Virus record (IMG/VR): IMGVR_UViG_3300046822_000346
Location: 1 to 56,817 of that record
Length of the DNA stretch: 56,817 nt
Reading direction: 5' to 3' (one strand)
Source of the DNA: a virus
Shown: positions 22,608-31,106 of the stretch, one piece after another
Layout of the letters: the number at the start of each line of letters is the position of its first letter
Position numbering within the stretch: the first letter of the stretch is position 1
The notes under the pieces: model-generated
The model's database searches: none
The model's input: the letters and a program-made list of their open reading frames with translations, nothing else
What the model was told of the DNA's origin: nothing
Translations under genes and position numbers: made by a program

Positions 22608-23063
22608 GACCGCCGCAGTTTGTATCGTAGGTTGTTCAGTAGCCGAGGACACGATGTTGGATTTGGCAGCCGGATCGGCTTGTAGCGGTTGCTTTGCCAG
22701 CGTCTGACCGAGCGCACTTGCCGCGCTCTCGATGTCCTTAGCCAGTGGCGTGTCAGTGCTGATGGTCTTGCCGCTACCGCTACCTTTGACGAACAGAAAC
22801 ACAGTGTTGGCGCCAGCAGCTTGGAGCGCGGCTTGGATTCCGTAGCTTGGCAGGTCCTGCGGGTTGAACTGTCCGGTGAAAGCGACGTAGCTGCAGATCA
22901 GCCCCAGGTTGATCACCACGTTGAGCATGCGGATAGCGCTGTTGAGCTGATCGTTGTTCTGCTTGAGTGCTGGGATGTCGGCCAGAAACGGTTTGAGAAA
23001 TGCCAAGATCACGTTGGTGATCAGGATCATCGCCGCCCCGAGGCCGAGGCTGTCGATCGGCAT
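22581..23063 (-). CDS. Membrane protein, holin candidate
   Basis: 160 residues. It has two membrane segments, about residues 5-26 (LGLGAAMILITNVILAFLKPFLA) and 46-66 (LNVVINLGLICSYVAFTG), and a possible third weak one. A soluble Ala/Gln/Thr-rich tail follows. It is the last late gene and sits next to a Cys peptidase-like protein, which supports a holin role, but no holin family signature is certain. Confidence 0.6.
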   Translation of the reverse strand: MPIDSLGLGAAMILITNVILAFLKPFLADIPALKQNNDQLNSAIRMLNVVINLGLICSYVAFTGQFNPQDLPSYGIQAALQAAGANTVFLFVKGSGSGKTISTDTPLAKDIESAASALGQTLAKQPLQADPAAKSNIVSSATEQPTIQTAAVGQDASWLG

Positions 23064-23075
23064 GCCTGTGTCTTT

Positions 23076-24233
23076 CTAGGCCTTTGGAGCCATGTACTGG
23101 GCCAGGAGCTGCGCGATGTTCTCCAACGCAACTTTGGCATCTTCGGCCTGCTGATCCACCACAGGCGCTACCGGCGCAGGTGTCGGGGCATTAACCACTT
23201 GATCTTGTAGTTCCGACACTTGCGCCTCGAGCTTAGCCACCTGGTCCTGCAGGTTCTGGATGGTGGTCTGATCATCGCTGTGCTGCCGTGCCAACGTGGT
23301 CTTGTCGTTGTTGGCCTGCTGCAGTGCAGCGTTGACGCTCGCAAGCTGTTGCACAGCCGCGGCATCTTCCACCTTGTCCGCGTTGAGGCTGTTCTGCCAC
23401 TGGTCATACAACCAGTGGAGCACTGTCGGCCCATGCGTGTCATCGAGCGCGCCATTGGCCTTGTTGTAGTAGTAGCCGGTACCATCATCCAGCAGCGCAT
23501 AGGCCTCGGTGCTGTTGATGTACGTGTCACTGAACACCACGTTAGCAGACTTGCCATGCTGATGATACAGGTCCAAGAACCCTGATCCCAGCCCTGCGGT
23601 ATTGCCCACGACGACCCCCTGTTTGGGAAATATGGCCAGTAACGCTACTGGCTTGACCGCGGCAATAATGCCGTCCGGATAGTACACTAGCGGTCCCATA
23701 CCGCTAGTAGTGCCCGCGGTGGCGAAGTTGTCGCCATCCATCACCCAGCGGCCGACGGGTAAAGTGGTCTTAGTACGGCCTGAAGCCCCGCCAGGGTTCT
23801 TGCCGTACACCGTGACAATGTGGTAGGCCAGGTTGCGCGCGTTCTCGCCCTTGCCGGACAAGAAGTCTTTGAAGTTCTGGCCGATCGAGGTTTCCAAGAT
23901 CACCACTGCATTGCCGCACGCGTATTGATCCAGGAAAGCGTACACCTGCGAGATGGGCAGCGGGGCGGTGTTCGGGAGGTAGCCCAGTTGCTTGACCTGG
24001 AACTTGTCCGTAGCAAGCATGCTAGCGATCTTGTTGATGTTGGTGATACCATTGGCATCGCACAGGCCACGCGCGTACATGCGAGCGAACATGTCCAGTG
24101 AACGATTACCAGTAATGTTCTGCGTCAGCGTGGCTTCCGCCATAGCCGCTGCGTTGACGCCGCACATGCCGGTCTTGCCACCCTGAAACTCGGTCTCTGC
24201 GTACAAGCGGCCTGGGAAGATCAGATCGCCCAT
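23076..24233 (-). CDS. Papain-like (C39-type) cysteine peptidase with coiled coil, endolysin candidate
   Basis: 385 residues from ATG 24233. Cys24 in MCGVNAAAM, His138 in AYHIVTVYG and Asp166 in WVMDGDN have the order and spacing of C39-like peptidases. A second region of about 100 residues (LLAIFPKQGVVV..) follows, then a coiled coil at about residues 285-345 (LQQANNDKTTLARQHSDD; LQDQVAKLEAQVSELQDQ). Between a holin candidate and the fibres, lysis or a tail-associated peptidase role is likely. It has no signal peptide. Confidence 0.65.
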   Translation of the reverse strand: MGDLIFPGRLYAETEFQGGKTGMCGVNAAAMAEATLTQNITGNRSLDMFARMYARGLCDANGITNINKIASMLATDKFQVKQLGYLPNTAPLPISQVYAFLDQYACGNAVVILETSIGQNFKDFLSGKGENARNLAYHIVTVYGKNPGGASGRTKTTLPVGRWVMDGDNFATAGTTSGMGPLVYYPDGIIAAVKPVALLAIFPKQGVVVGNTAGLGSGFLDLYHQHGKSANVVFSDTYINSTEAYALLDDGTGYYYNKANGALDDTHGPTVLHWLYDQWQNSLNADKVEDAAAVQQLASVNAALQQANNDKTTLARQHSDDQTTIQNLQDQVAKLEAQVSELQDQVVNAPTPAPVAPVVDQQAEDAKVALENIAQLLAQYMAPKA

Positions 24234-24241
24234 GTTGCCTC

Positions 24242-24703
24242 CTACGGCCTCCAATGACCTATGAGGTATCCAAGCAGTACGCCCAAAGCGACGATACCAC
24301 CCTGGGCTACCCAGTTCTGAAACCGCACCGCGGCCTCTGTACTGCGCTCGTCTACCTTGTCTTTGACGCCACTGGTACTTTGTAGCATCAACACCTGGAG
24401 CTGTGAGATCTTGTCTAAGAGAGCCGAGTGGGCTGCCTCATTCTCTCGGACTAGTTTGAACCTCAACTCCTCCTGTGCCCGCAACGCTTCACTGTGCTGG
24501 TCAACAGCCGCCTTGATGTTAGTATCGTTGGTAGCTAGCACCTGAGTGGTCACGGCCAGCGCCTGTACCTGTTCGATTGTGCGACTCACCACCTCTGTGA
24601 GCGATTGTACGCTCGCATTGGTCCCCTCGATCATCTGGATCATGATGTCATTGCTGGGGGCTTTTCGAGGCATTGCAGTACTAGAGCGGGTAGCAGCTGG
24701 CAT
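24242..24703 (-). CDS. Coiled-coil protein with C-terminal membrane anchor
   Basis: 153 residues. A long helix with heptad character (QSLTEVVSRTIEQVQALAV through LRFKLVRENEAAHSALLDK) is followed by a C-terminal membrane segment (VAQGGIVALGVLLGYLIGHW). The topology suits a lysis accessory protein such as a holin partner, or a membrane tether. It sits between fibre genes and the peptidase. Confidence 0.6.
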   Translation of the reverse strand: MPAATRSSTAMPRKAPSNDIMIQMIEGTNASVQSLTEVVSRTIEQVQALAVTTQVLATNDTNIKAAVDQHSEALRAQEELRFKLVRENEAAHSALLDKISQLQVLMLQSTSGVKDKVDERSTEAAVRFQNWVAQGGIVALGVLLGYLIGHWRP

Positions 24704-24721
24704 GTCTCGTCAAAACCTCCT

Positions 24722-25009
24722 CTACAAGATACCAGACGTGTACACGAAAAACGAGCCTTCCGAGGCACCACCAATGGATGGCAAACTAGTGAAACCTGCC
24801 GCTGCCGCACGCCAGGTGTACAGGCCGGGTAACGTGGGCGTATAGTCCACATGATACTCACCCGTTGCATCATGCGCGACAGTAAGCGCGGTAATAGATC
24901 CATCGGGAGCCGCGAGTGTAAACGTAGCCGTGACCGGATCCTGCGACACGGCGTTGACAGCAAACACTGCCTGAAGCCGCACGGTAGTCCCGATCATGTA
25001 GGTATTCAT
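24722..25009 (-). CDS. Small Ig-like beta-sandwich protein
   Basis: 95 residues. Alternating strands with the pattern VRLQAVFAV..PVTATFTLAAPDGS..TGEYHVDYTPTLPGLYTWRAAA are typical of a bacterial Ig-like fold. It lies two bases after the large fibre gene. It is probably a fibre-tip or virion decoration protein. Confidence 0.65.
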   Translation of the reverse strand: MNTYMIGTTVRLQAVFAVNAVSQDPVTATFTLAAPDGSITALTVAHDATGEYHVDYTPTLPGLYTWRAAAAGFTSLPSIGGASEGSFFVYTSGIL

Positions 25010-25011
25010 GT

Positions 25012-28000
25012 CTACGACCCCTCGAGATCGCTGATGATGACAACAACGGGCGCACTGTCCGTTTGTATAATGGAGACAATGTACGAGGCGATAGGCGCGG
25101 TAGCCTGAGGACGCCCTAGACCCGGGAAGACGACTGAGGCGGTCTGGTGTGCAACAGCTCCCACAACCAAAAACCCGCGGCCGGGTAAGTGCGCTATTCT
25201 CAAGTATAGTACCACATCTGTTGCATGAAGTGCACCGTGCCCGGGAAGAGTGACACTCGCCACATTGACCAGCGACTGAGTCGCTGTTACTCGTGCCTGG
25301 GCCTTGAATGTTACCTGCCCGCGCTGTGCCAGGGTATTGACCGCTATTACGCGACCTTGGCTCTTAAATGTGGCGGCCCCAGCCAATACTTGGACGCCTG
25401 ATACCACTAGACCTGCTTGACCATGCAGCGTCGCAGCGCGATTCCACGTGCTCACACCGATCACGCTGAGTGAGCCATGCCCAATCAATGTAGCCGTGCG
25501 GTTGTAAGTCAAGAACACGGTCGCCGTAATACGGCCTTGGCCTACGACAGTGGCACTACGGAAGAGCCCCGCAATCGCTGTCGCCAAGACACGGCCTTGG
25601 CCTATCATTATGGCTGGTGCGTAGTTGATCAGCGATACGCCGGTAACCAAGAGCTTGCCTTGGCCATGCAGGGTTGCCGCGCGCGGGTAGGACGTGGCAC
25701 CTGTGGCGAGCAACTTGCCGTGCGACTGGAAGGGAGCCGAGGCAATATTGACCAGGGTCTCATGCGCCGTCATTGCGCCTTGGCCGTGTAGTGTTGCGGC
25801 TTTGTTCCAAGTTACCGCGCCACTGGCAACGAGCTTGCCTTGACCGTGAATAGTGACTGCGCCACTTAGTACGCCCGGCACTACGACCATGGACCCATTG
25901 TTACGCTGTCCGGTGATCGCGCCAGTCGCCACCACGTCGAAGTAGAGCTGTACGTACAACGTGGTATTGGCACTGTCGTTGTAGTAGCGGAAGTCTTGTC
26001 CGGCTACTAGCTGCGCGCCGTTGAACTTGATGATTGGGAAGCCGCCGGTCCAATTGGTAATCTTGAACCGCGGCTTATATCGCGCGGTCACGTGGGTCGG
26101 CGTCAGGTCCAGAGTCGTCGTCAGCAGACTGCCTGCAGCCGCGGCGTACACGTACGAGATTTCATCGTAGGAGAACGCGATGAACGTTCCGGTTGCCGCA
26201 CTCGGCGTACCTGGGGCAATATAGTCTGCAGCAATGGCGCGAGCGTCGGCGGCTACCAGATTGCGGCGCATCGCGCGCAACAGATACACAGTCTGCGTGA
26301 CCGAGGCTGGCCAGGTATTCGAGGCAACAGAGGCCTGTACCTTAAGCTTGAGGCGCGTCGCGTTTTGTAGGTATTGGACCTGAGCACTCGACCAGACCGG
26401 CGCGGAATACGCCGAGACAGCCTTCTGTTTTGCTGTCACCCAGCCGATCGCAATGCCACTCCCGGCCGCGGGTACCATGTAGGCATAGTCGGGGTCGATG
26501 GTAGTGAGGCCGGATGGCCAGGGGGTCTGATCGGTTCCAGCCAACGTACCGTAGCCGCCGTTAGCTGTTTGCCACGTAGCGTCAACTTGCTGCAGACTCC
26601 CGATCAGCGCAATCTCGATTGCATCGCTCGAGGCCATACTTACTGGCGATGCACTTGGGTTGACCATGTCGAAGCGATACGCTATCAGACCCGGATCGCC
26701 TGGATAGATACAGGCGTAACCAACCCAGTTGAACCCGTCCTCGTCAGGGCCGAAGGAGCACTGATAGTAGCGGCGATAGCCGGTACCGGTTGGGCCGAGT
26801 TCCGTCATGGTGAACGGAAAGTCTTCGGAGCCACCGAATGTACCATTGGCAATCTGCTCGTGCAGATGGATACCGCCGCCAGAAAGCGTAGTAGCCAACG
26901 TATGCTGGTTATTGGAGAACGCGTTCCCGTCTACCTCGTACCAGGACGAGATCGGCATACCGCCGTACGTCGGGATCAAACCCATCGACCAGCCGCCGCC
27001 AGAACCGTCGGTATAAATGACATCGGTCTCTGTACCCGAGCCTGCACCGTTGGTGCTGTTAGCCCAAGTCTGGGAACGTGTCGAGACAGCTAAGTCGCCA
27101 ATACCCGTGCCGGGCAAATACATGATGGCTTCGAAGTTACCGTGACCGCGTATAGTTGCCGCGCCGGCAATAATTTGGATGCCGGCTCCGCTAATCTTAC
27201 CGTGTCCGGGAATGATACCGCCGCCGATACCGCTAATACTTCCCGCTGCCGTGATATCGCCTTGGCCAGTAATGGTCGCAGCGCCGGTATAGGTGGAAGC
27301 AAGCGTAATAGTGTTGTCGAACTCTAGGGCGTACGGACTGGAGGCGCTACGTTGGTAGAGCAGGGGCACATATCCCGACAACGCATCGTTCACCACCACG
27401 TGCGGAAAAGCGTTATCGTTAGCCGTATTACCGGTGAGATTGGTGACGCCACTAGCCGATGTGTAGGGACTAACTAACGTGACATACTCCACGTCGCTCG
27501 CGGCGCCTTGTACACCCGTAGCCCAAAATATGTAGACTTTGGGAGTCGCCTGGGAATCTAGAGCAATGGCAGGCTGCAGCGCTGCAGCCGCGCCGCTGTC
27601 CAGTGACAATGGGGTGCTCGGGGTGCCCAGGGTGGTCGTAGTATAAGTCACTGTCACGTAGTAAGGATTAGTGCTGACCAGAGCATTCGCATACACCACG
27701 TGGATACGTTTATTGGCTGTATCTATAGCGGCCGATAATATCGCGCTGCCTACGTTGATAGCCGTCGCACCTGTGAGGTTGGTAGCGGCACTCCAGTTGG
27801 CTATCGCAGGAGACGAGCTATCCGGCAATACGCGTGCGTACAGAGTATCGTTGTGCAGCGAGTACACGGCGATAGTGCACCCATTGACATCGTCGTGGCG
27901 TAAGAGCGGGTAGCAGTGCGAGCCGAGATTGCCGCCATCGAGTATGGCTAAAGCTGTCCAACCAGAGTTTCCGGCTTTGGTGGTAGTGTAGGAAACGATG

Positions 28001-28476
28001 ACACCGTAGTTCGTAGAATTGGCACGCATTGCCACAATCAGATATGTGCCAGTCCAGACAATCGAGCCTAGCATGAAACCGCCATTGAAGCTGCCTAACG
28101 AGATGGCGGTACCGGTATTGTCCCAGGACCAGGAGGATCCACTGGCAGTATAGGTTGCATGCGCGACGTTGATCGAGGCTGTGCTATCGTTAGACGCGTA
28201 GACCACCCAGACGTCATCAGATGTGGTGCCATTATGCTTGACATAGATATCGGCTACGACACTGGAGGAGGACCCGATCGACAGGGCCTGAGATAGCGCC
28301 GTCATGGTAGGCGAGCCGCCAGACGGATTGGTAATTTGAACCAGCTTAGCGGACGTACTGCCGTCGTAGTACGCTGTGATCATGGATCCATCGCAGAGCT
28401 TGGCAATATGACGTTGCGCGCCGTAACCGAGAGCGGTCAGGGAGGTGGACGTTGCCACTTGAAACGGTGCGGGCAT
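25012..28476 (-). CDS. Large repetitive tail fibre / adhesin
   Basis: 1154 residues. Residues 1-390 look like a beta-propeller (repeated strands such as DVWVVYASNDST, TYLIVAMRAN, KVYIFWATG). Residues 395-445 hold short repeats (ATITGQGDITAAG; PGHGKISGAG). A globular domain spans about 450-850. From about 855 to 1125 there are roughly a dozen repeats of 22-24 residues of the form A-x-h-x-G-x-G-x-h-x-A (ATLHGQGKL, AIMIGQGRV, ATVVGQGRI), likely a beta-solenoid. It is probably the receptor-binding fibre. Confidence 0.75.
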   Translation of the reverse strand: MPAPFQVATSTSLTALGYGAQRHIAKLCDGSMITAYYDGSTSAKLVQITNPSGGSPTMTALSQALSIGSSSSVVADIYVKHNGTTSDDVWVVYASNDSTASINVAHATYTASGSSWSWDNTGTAISLGSFNGGFMLGSIVWTGTYLIVAMRANSTNYGVIVSYTTTKAGNSGWTALAILDGGNLGSHCYPLLRHDDVNGCTIAVYSLHNDTLYARVLPDSSSPAIANWSAATNLTGATAINVGSAILSAAIDTANKRIHVVYANALVSTNPYYVTVTYTTTTLGTPSTPLSLDSGAAAALQPAIALDSQATPKVYIFWATGVQGAASDVEYVTLVSPYTSASGVTNLTGNTANDNAFPHVVVNDALSGYVPLLYQRSASSPYALEFDNTITLASTYTGAATITGQGDITAAGSISGIGGGIIPGHGKISGAGIQIIAGAATIRGHGNFEAIMYLPGTGIGDLAVSTRSQTWANSTNGAGSGTETDVIYTDGSGGGWSMGLIPTYGGMPISSWYEVDGNAFSNNQHTLATTLSGGGIHLHEQIANGTFGGSEDFPFTMTELGPTGTGYRRYYQCSFGPDEDGFNWVGYACIYPGDPGLIAYRFDMVNPSASPVSMASSDAIEIALIGSLQQVDATWQTANGGYGTLAGTDQTPWPSGLTTIDPDYAYMVPAAGSGIAIGWVTAKQKAVSAYSAPVWSSAQVQYLQNATRLKLKVQASVASNTWPASVTQTVYLLRAMRRNLVAADARAIAADYIAPGTPSAATGTFIAFSYDEISYVYAAAAGSLLTTTLDLTPTHVTARYKPRFKITNWTGGFPIIKFNGAQLVAGQDFRYYNDSANTTLYVQLYFDVVATGAITGQRNNGSMVVVPGVLSGAVTIHGQGKLVASGAVTWNKAATLHGQGAMTAHETLVNIASAPFQSHGKLLATGATSYPRAATLHGQGKLLVTGVSLINYAPAIMIGQGRVLATAIAGLFRSATVVGQGRITATVFLTYNRTATLIGHGSLSVIGVSTWNRAATLHGQAGLVVSGVQVLAGAATFKSQGRVIAVNTLAQRGQVTFKAQARVTATQSLVNVASVTLPGHGALHATDVVLYLRIAHLPGRGFLVVGAVAHQTASVVFPGLGRPQATAPIASYIVSIIQTDSAPVVVIISDLEGS

Positions 28477-28527
28477 CGCAGTACTCCTAACAACTCTCGA
28501 TTACGACACGCCTGTGAACGCGCGAGA

Positions 28528-28953
28528 CTAAAGCTCTTGGATCACCAGGTTAGACGCTGGCAGGTTGAACGTCGCACCTGCTGCTACCACCTGCGAGCCG
28601 CCGGTCAAGTCGGCGTAAGCCAAGAGGTTTCCGACAGTCGCGGCATCGTACAGTGCCACACCCACCACGGTGCAAGATGGCATATTGTTGAAGGAGATCT
28701 GGCTGCTGTTGTTGGTCTGCTCAATCGCCGAGAGACCCGAGCCGGACGTGGACGCTGCTGGTAGCCCCGCATTGGCAACTGCCTGGCGCGCATAGGAGCC
28801 GCCTGTGCACTCGACCAGCGAGGTGCCGTCACGCGCCGTCGGAGCCGTGGTCACCAATGCCACGTACACATTGGCGAGCGCGGTCGGATACGCCACTCCG
28901 CGAAACCAGTTGACCCGGGCGTCCTGGAGATACTTGGATACGAAAGCTGACAT
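28528..28953 (-). CDS. Tail fibre-associated protein
   Basis: 141 residues. It begins MSAFVSKYLQDARVNWF and contains LANVYVALVTTAPTARDG and SYARQAV, a pattern common in small phage tail-fibre proteins, with a beta-rich C-terminus (VVAAGATFNLPASNLVIQEL). It lies between the large fibre and an IPT/TIG protein. Confidence 0.7.
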   Translation of the reverse strand: MSAFVSKYLQDARVNWFRGVAYPTALANVYVALVTTAPTARDGTSLVECTGGSYARQAVANAGLPAASTSGSGLSAIEQTNNSSQISFNNMPSCTVVGVALYDAATVGNLLAYADLTGGSQVVAAGATFNLPASNLVIQEL

Positions 28954-28962
28954 CTAACACTC

Positions 28963-30036
28963 CTAGCTAGGCTGCGTCCACGATCCTGCGCGCTCGTACT
29001 CATTTTGGGTTTGTTGTACCCAATGGCCCAAACGCCAGGTGAAGCTGCCTTGGGCAAACGCCCAACCCGGCCCTGCGGCCGCACGCCAGATACGGCGTGT
29101 TACTACGGTCAAGGCAAACGAAGCGGATCCGTGGTTAGTACTAACTACCACGGGACCGGTTGTAGCACCCGCGGGCACGACAGCGGTCACAGTATTGTTA
29201 TTGATAACGTTGTACGACGTTGCGGTGACGCCGTTGAACGTGACACTGGTCACGGTACCATCAGTGAACCCGCTACCACCAAGGGTAACCGTTTGGCTGA
29301 CCCCAGCCGTCGAAGGACTGATACTCGAGATGCTCGGCGGACCCTCGGTGAACCCGATAGACGCCGTGCCATGATCAGAGGTCACTACAATGTTGCCAGT
29401 AGTGAACCCATTGGGAATGACGACGTTCATGTGTCCGTCGTCGACAGGTACAAAGGAGGCGCCGATACCGTTGACAGTGACGCCGGTAATGTTGCCGCCA
29501 GTAAAACCTACGCCGACAAGTGTGACTGTTTGGCCTGCAACTGCTGGATTAGGTGATACACTGCTAATCGAGAGCGGATCGAGCCACTGCAGATAATAGC
29601 CGATACCGCCTTGAATGAACGGAGAGCCGGGAGTGGCGAACCCTGTCGAGTCTGTCGGGATACCACCAACCGAGCCGCCTTTCCAATTGCCCCCACTGTA
29701 CACGCCGAAGTGCTGTGTACCCCCACCGAAAATCCAGCCCCCACCGACTGATTGGCCCGCGGAACGGAACACCGGCGTGATAAGATTCTGGCCATACCAG
29801 GTAAGTCCGCCGACGGTGGCAACGTTGCTATACCCCAGTACATGCCCGCCGTTGTCAAACAAGATCCAACGCGCCGGACCCGTACCGCTATTAGCTCCGA
29901 ACCAAGCCGCTACCCACGAGACATACCCGTTGGCCGGCATTGCCAAATAGCCAGTTGGGGCGATCTCGTCGTGGGCTGCATCCACGTTTGATCCAAACGT
30001 GGGCGCGGCTTGGTTGCCCAGAGTGTGTACGGCCAT
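28963..30036 (-). CDS. Virion protein with IPT/TIG repeats
   Basis: 357 residues. Two IPT/TIG-type Ig repeats are clear: ISSVSPNPAVAGQTVTLVGVGF and ISSISPSTAGVSQTVTLGGSGF. The N-terminal 150 residues are Gly/Trp-rich, probably a separate beta domain. TIG repeats are common in phage tail spikes that contact surface sugars or proteins. The C-terminus is short and unassigned. Confidence 0.78.
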   Translation of the reverse strand: MAVHTLGNQAAPTFGSNVDAAHDEIAPTGYLAMPANGYVSWVAAWFGANSGTGPARWILFDNGGHVLGYSNVATVGGLTWYGQNLITPVFRSAGQSVGGGWIFGGGTQHFGVYSGGNWKGGSVGGIPTDSTGFATPGSPFIQGGIGYYLQWLDPLSISSVSPNPAVAGQTVTLVGVGFTGGNITGVTVNGIGASFVPVDDGHMNVVIPNGFTTGNIVVTSDHGTASIGFTEGPPSISSISPSTAGVSQTVTLGGSGFTDGTVTSVTFNGVTATSYNVINNNTVTAVVPAGATTGPVVVSTNHGSASFALTVVTRRIWRAAAGPGWAFAQGSFTWRLGHWVQQTQNEYERAGSWTQPS

Positions 30037-30465
30037 TTATACCTTCACCCATTCGTCACACTCTTGCATTGTGGCGTACGTCGAAGGATCGGCAGTTCCG
30101 AAGAACCGCCGCACTTCCCGGATGGTTCCAAGACCGCCGTCGTAGACAAGGTTGGTCGAGATCCCCGCCGGATACCAAAGTGCTACGTTACGACTATCAG
30201 TCGCGTCCCACAGCACGATGGCTCCATCAGTACGGATGAGGAACTGGTAATGCTTGCCGTCAGTGGCATTGAGATCTAGCACCACCTTATTCGCTCCGCC
30301 CAACGCCAACGCAGTCTTCAACGCTGCAGTCATAGTGCTAGTGCCGTCGTTGGCAACAGCATTGGAGATGCCAAGATCCATCTGGTTCAGGTTTGCGGCA
30401 TCGAGTGGAGTGTCACCACCCGGGTTGCCCGAGCCATCTTTCCAGTTGACTCGTGTGTAGCCCAT
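30037..30465 (-). CDS. Tail fibre-like structural protein
   Basis: 142 residues. The N-terminus MGYTRVNWKDG..GNPGGDTPLDAANLNQMD is the typical opening of phage fibre-attachment proteins (YTRxxWKDG, TPLxAxNLN). The remainder is beta-rich. Its stop is adjacent to the TIG protein start. Confidence 0.75.
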   Translation of the reverse strand: MGYTRVNWKDGSGNPGGDTPLDAANLNQMDLGISNAVANDGTSTMTAALKTALALGGANKVVLDLNATDGKHYQFLIRTDGAIVLWDATDSRNVALWYPAGISTNLVYDGGLGTIREVRRFFGTADPSTYATMQECDEWVKV

Positions 30466-30478
30466 GGAACACTCCTAC

Positions 30479-31096
30479 TCAACTAAAGGTGTCAGTGCGG
30501 TCGATCTCTAGACTCTCCAGCGCGGTCTTCGCATGATTGTATAATACATGCGCAACCAGCGTACCGGAACCGGGAGTAGCAGAAGCATTTGGCCCGGCAA
30601 ACCATCCGATTTCCTGAATAGTAAAGTTTGTCCCGGTACCCCCGGAAGAACAGGCCTCAGACGGCGCAATGTACGTGGTGGTAGTCAGCCCATTGGCGCC
30701 CACTGCGAACTGGGTGGTAATCTGTTTGCGAAACTGTTCGGTGGTTAAGATCGTGTCGCTGGTAGCCGGAGTAGTAGCGCCACTACCCAGGGCGCCGTAC
30801 CCAATGGCTCCGTCCGCGGTGTTCCCCGCCAGCACGTCGCGAATCATGGTTCGCGCCACATCGCAGATCGTGTTGGGGAACTCCTCGACAGCTATCACCG
30901 CGCCGGCGAGGTCCCGATGGGTCACCTTGATCTGACCGCGCCAGCGCCACGTCTCTGCAAAGTGTATGACCTCGGCAATGAGTTTCTCTTCGTCCGGAAA
31001 GGCTTTGAGATCTCGCAGTGTGGGCCCTAGCTCTGGGAAGGCCTGTCCTAGATAGTGACGCAGAAAACTGCGTAGGGTAGGTGGTTCGTCCGTCAT
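30479..31096 (-). CDS. Tail protein
   Basis: 205 residues from ATG 31096. The helical N-terminus (LRSFLRHYLGQAFPELG) and the beta-rich C-terminal region (GALGSGATTPATSDT, NFTIQEIGWFAG) resemble phage proteins found between the tail hub and fibres. No exact family is assigned. Confidence 0.65.
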   Translation of the reverse strand: MTDEPPTLRSFLRHYLGQAFPELGPTLRDLKAFPDEEKLIAEVIHFAETWRWRGQIKVTHRDLAGAVIAVEEFPNTICDVARTMIRDVLAGNTADGAIGYGALGSGATTPATSDTILTTEQFRKQITTQFAVGANGLTTTTYIAPSEACSSGGTGTNFTIQEIGWFAGPNASATPGSGTLVAHVLYNHAKTALESLEIDRTDTFS

Positions 31097-31106
31097 CTGA
31101 ATTCTC

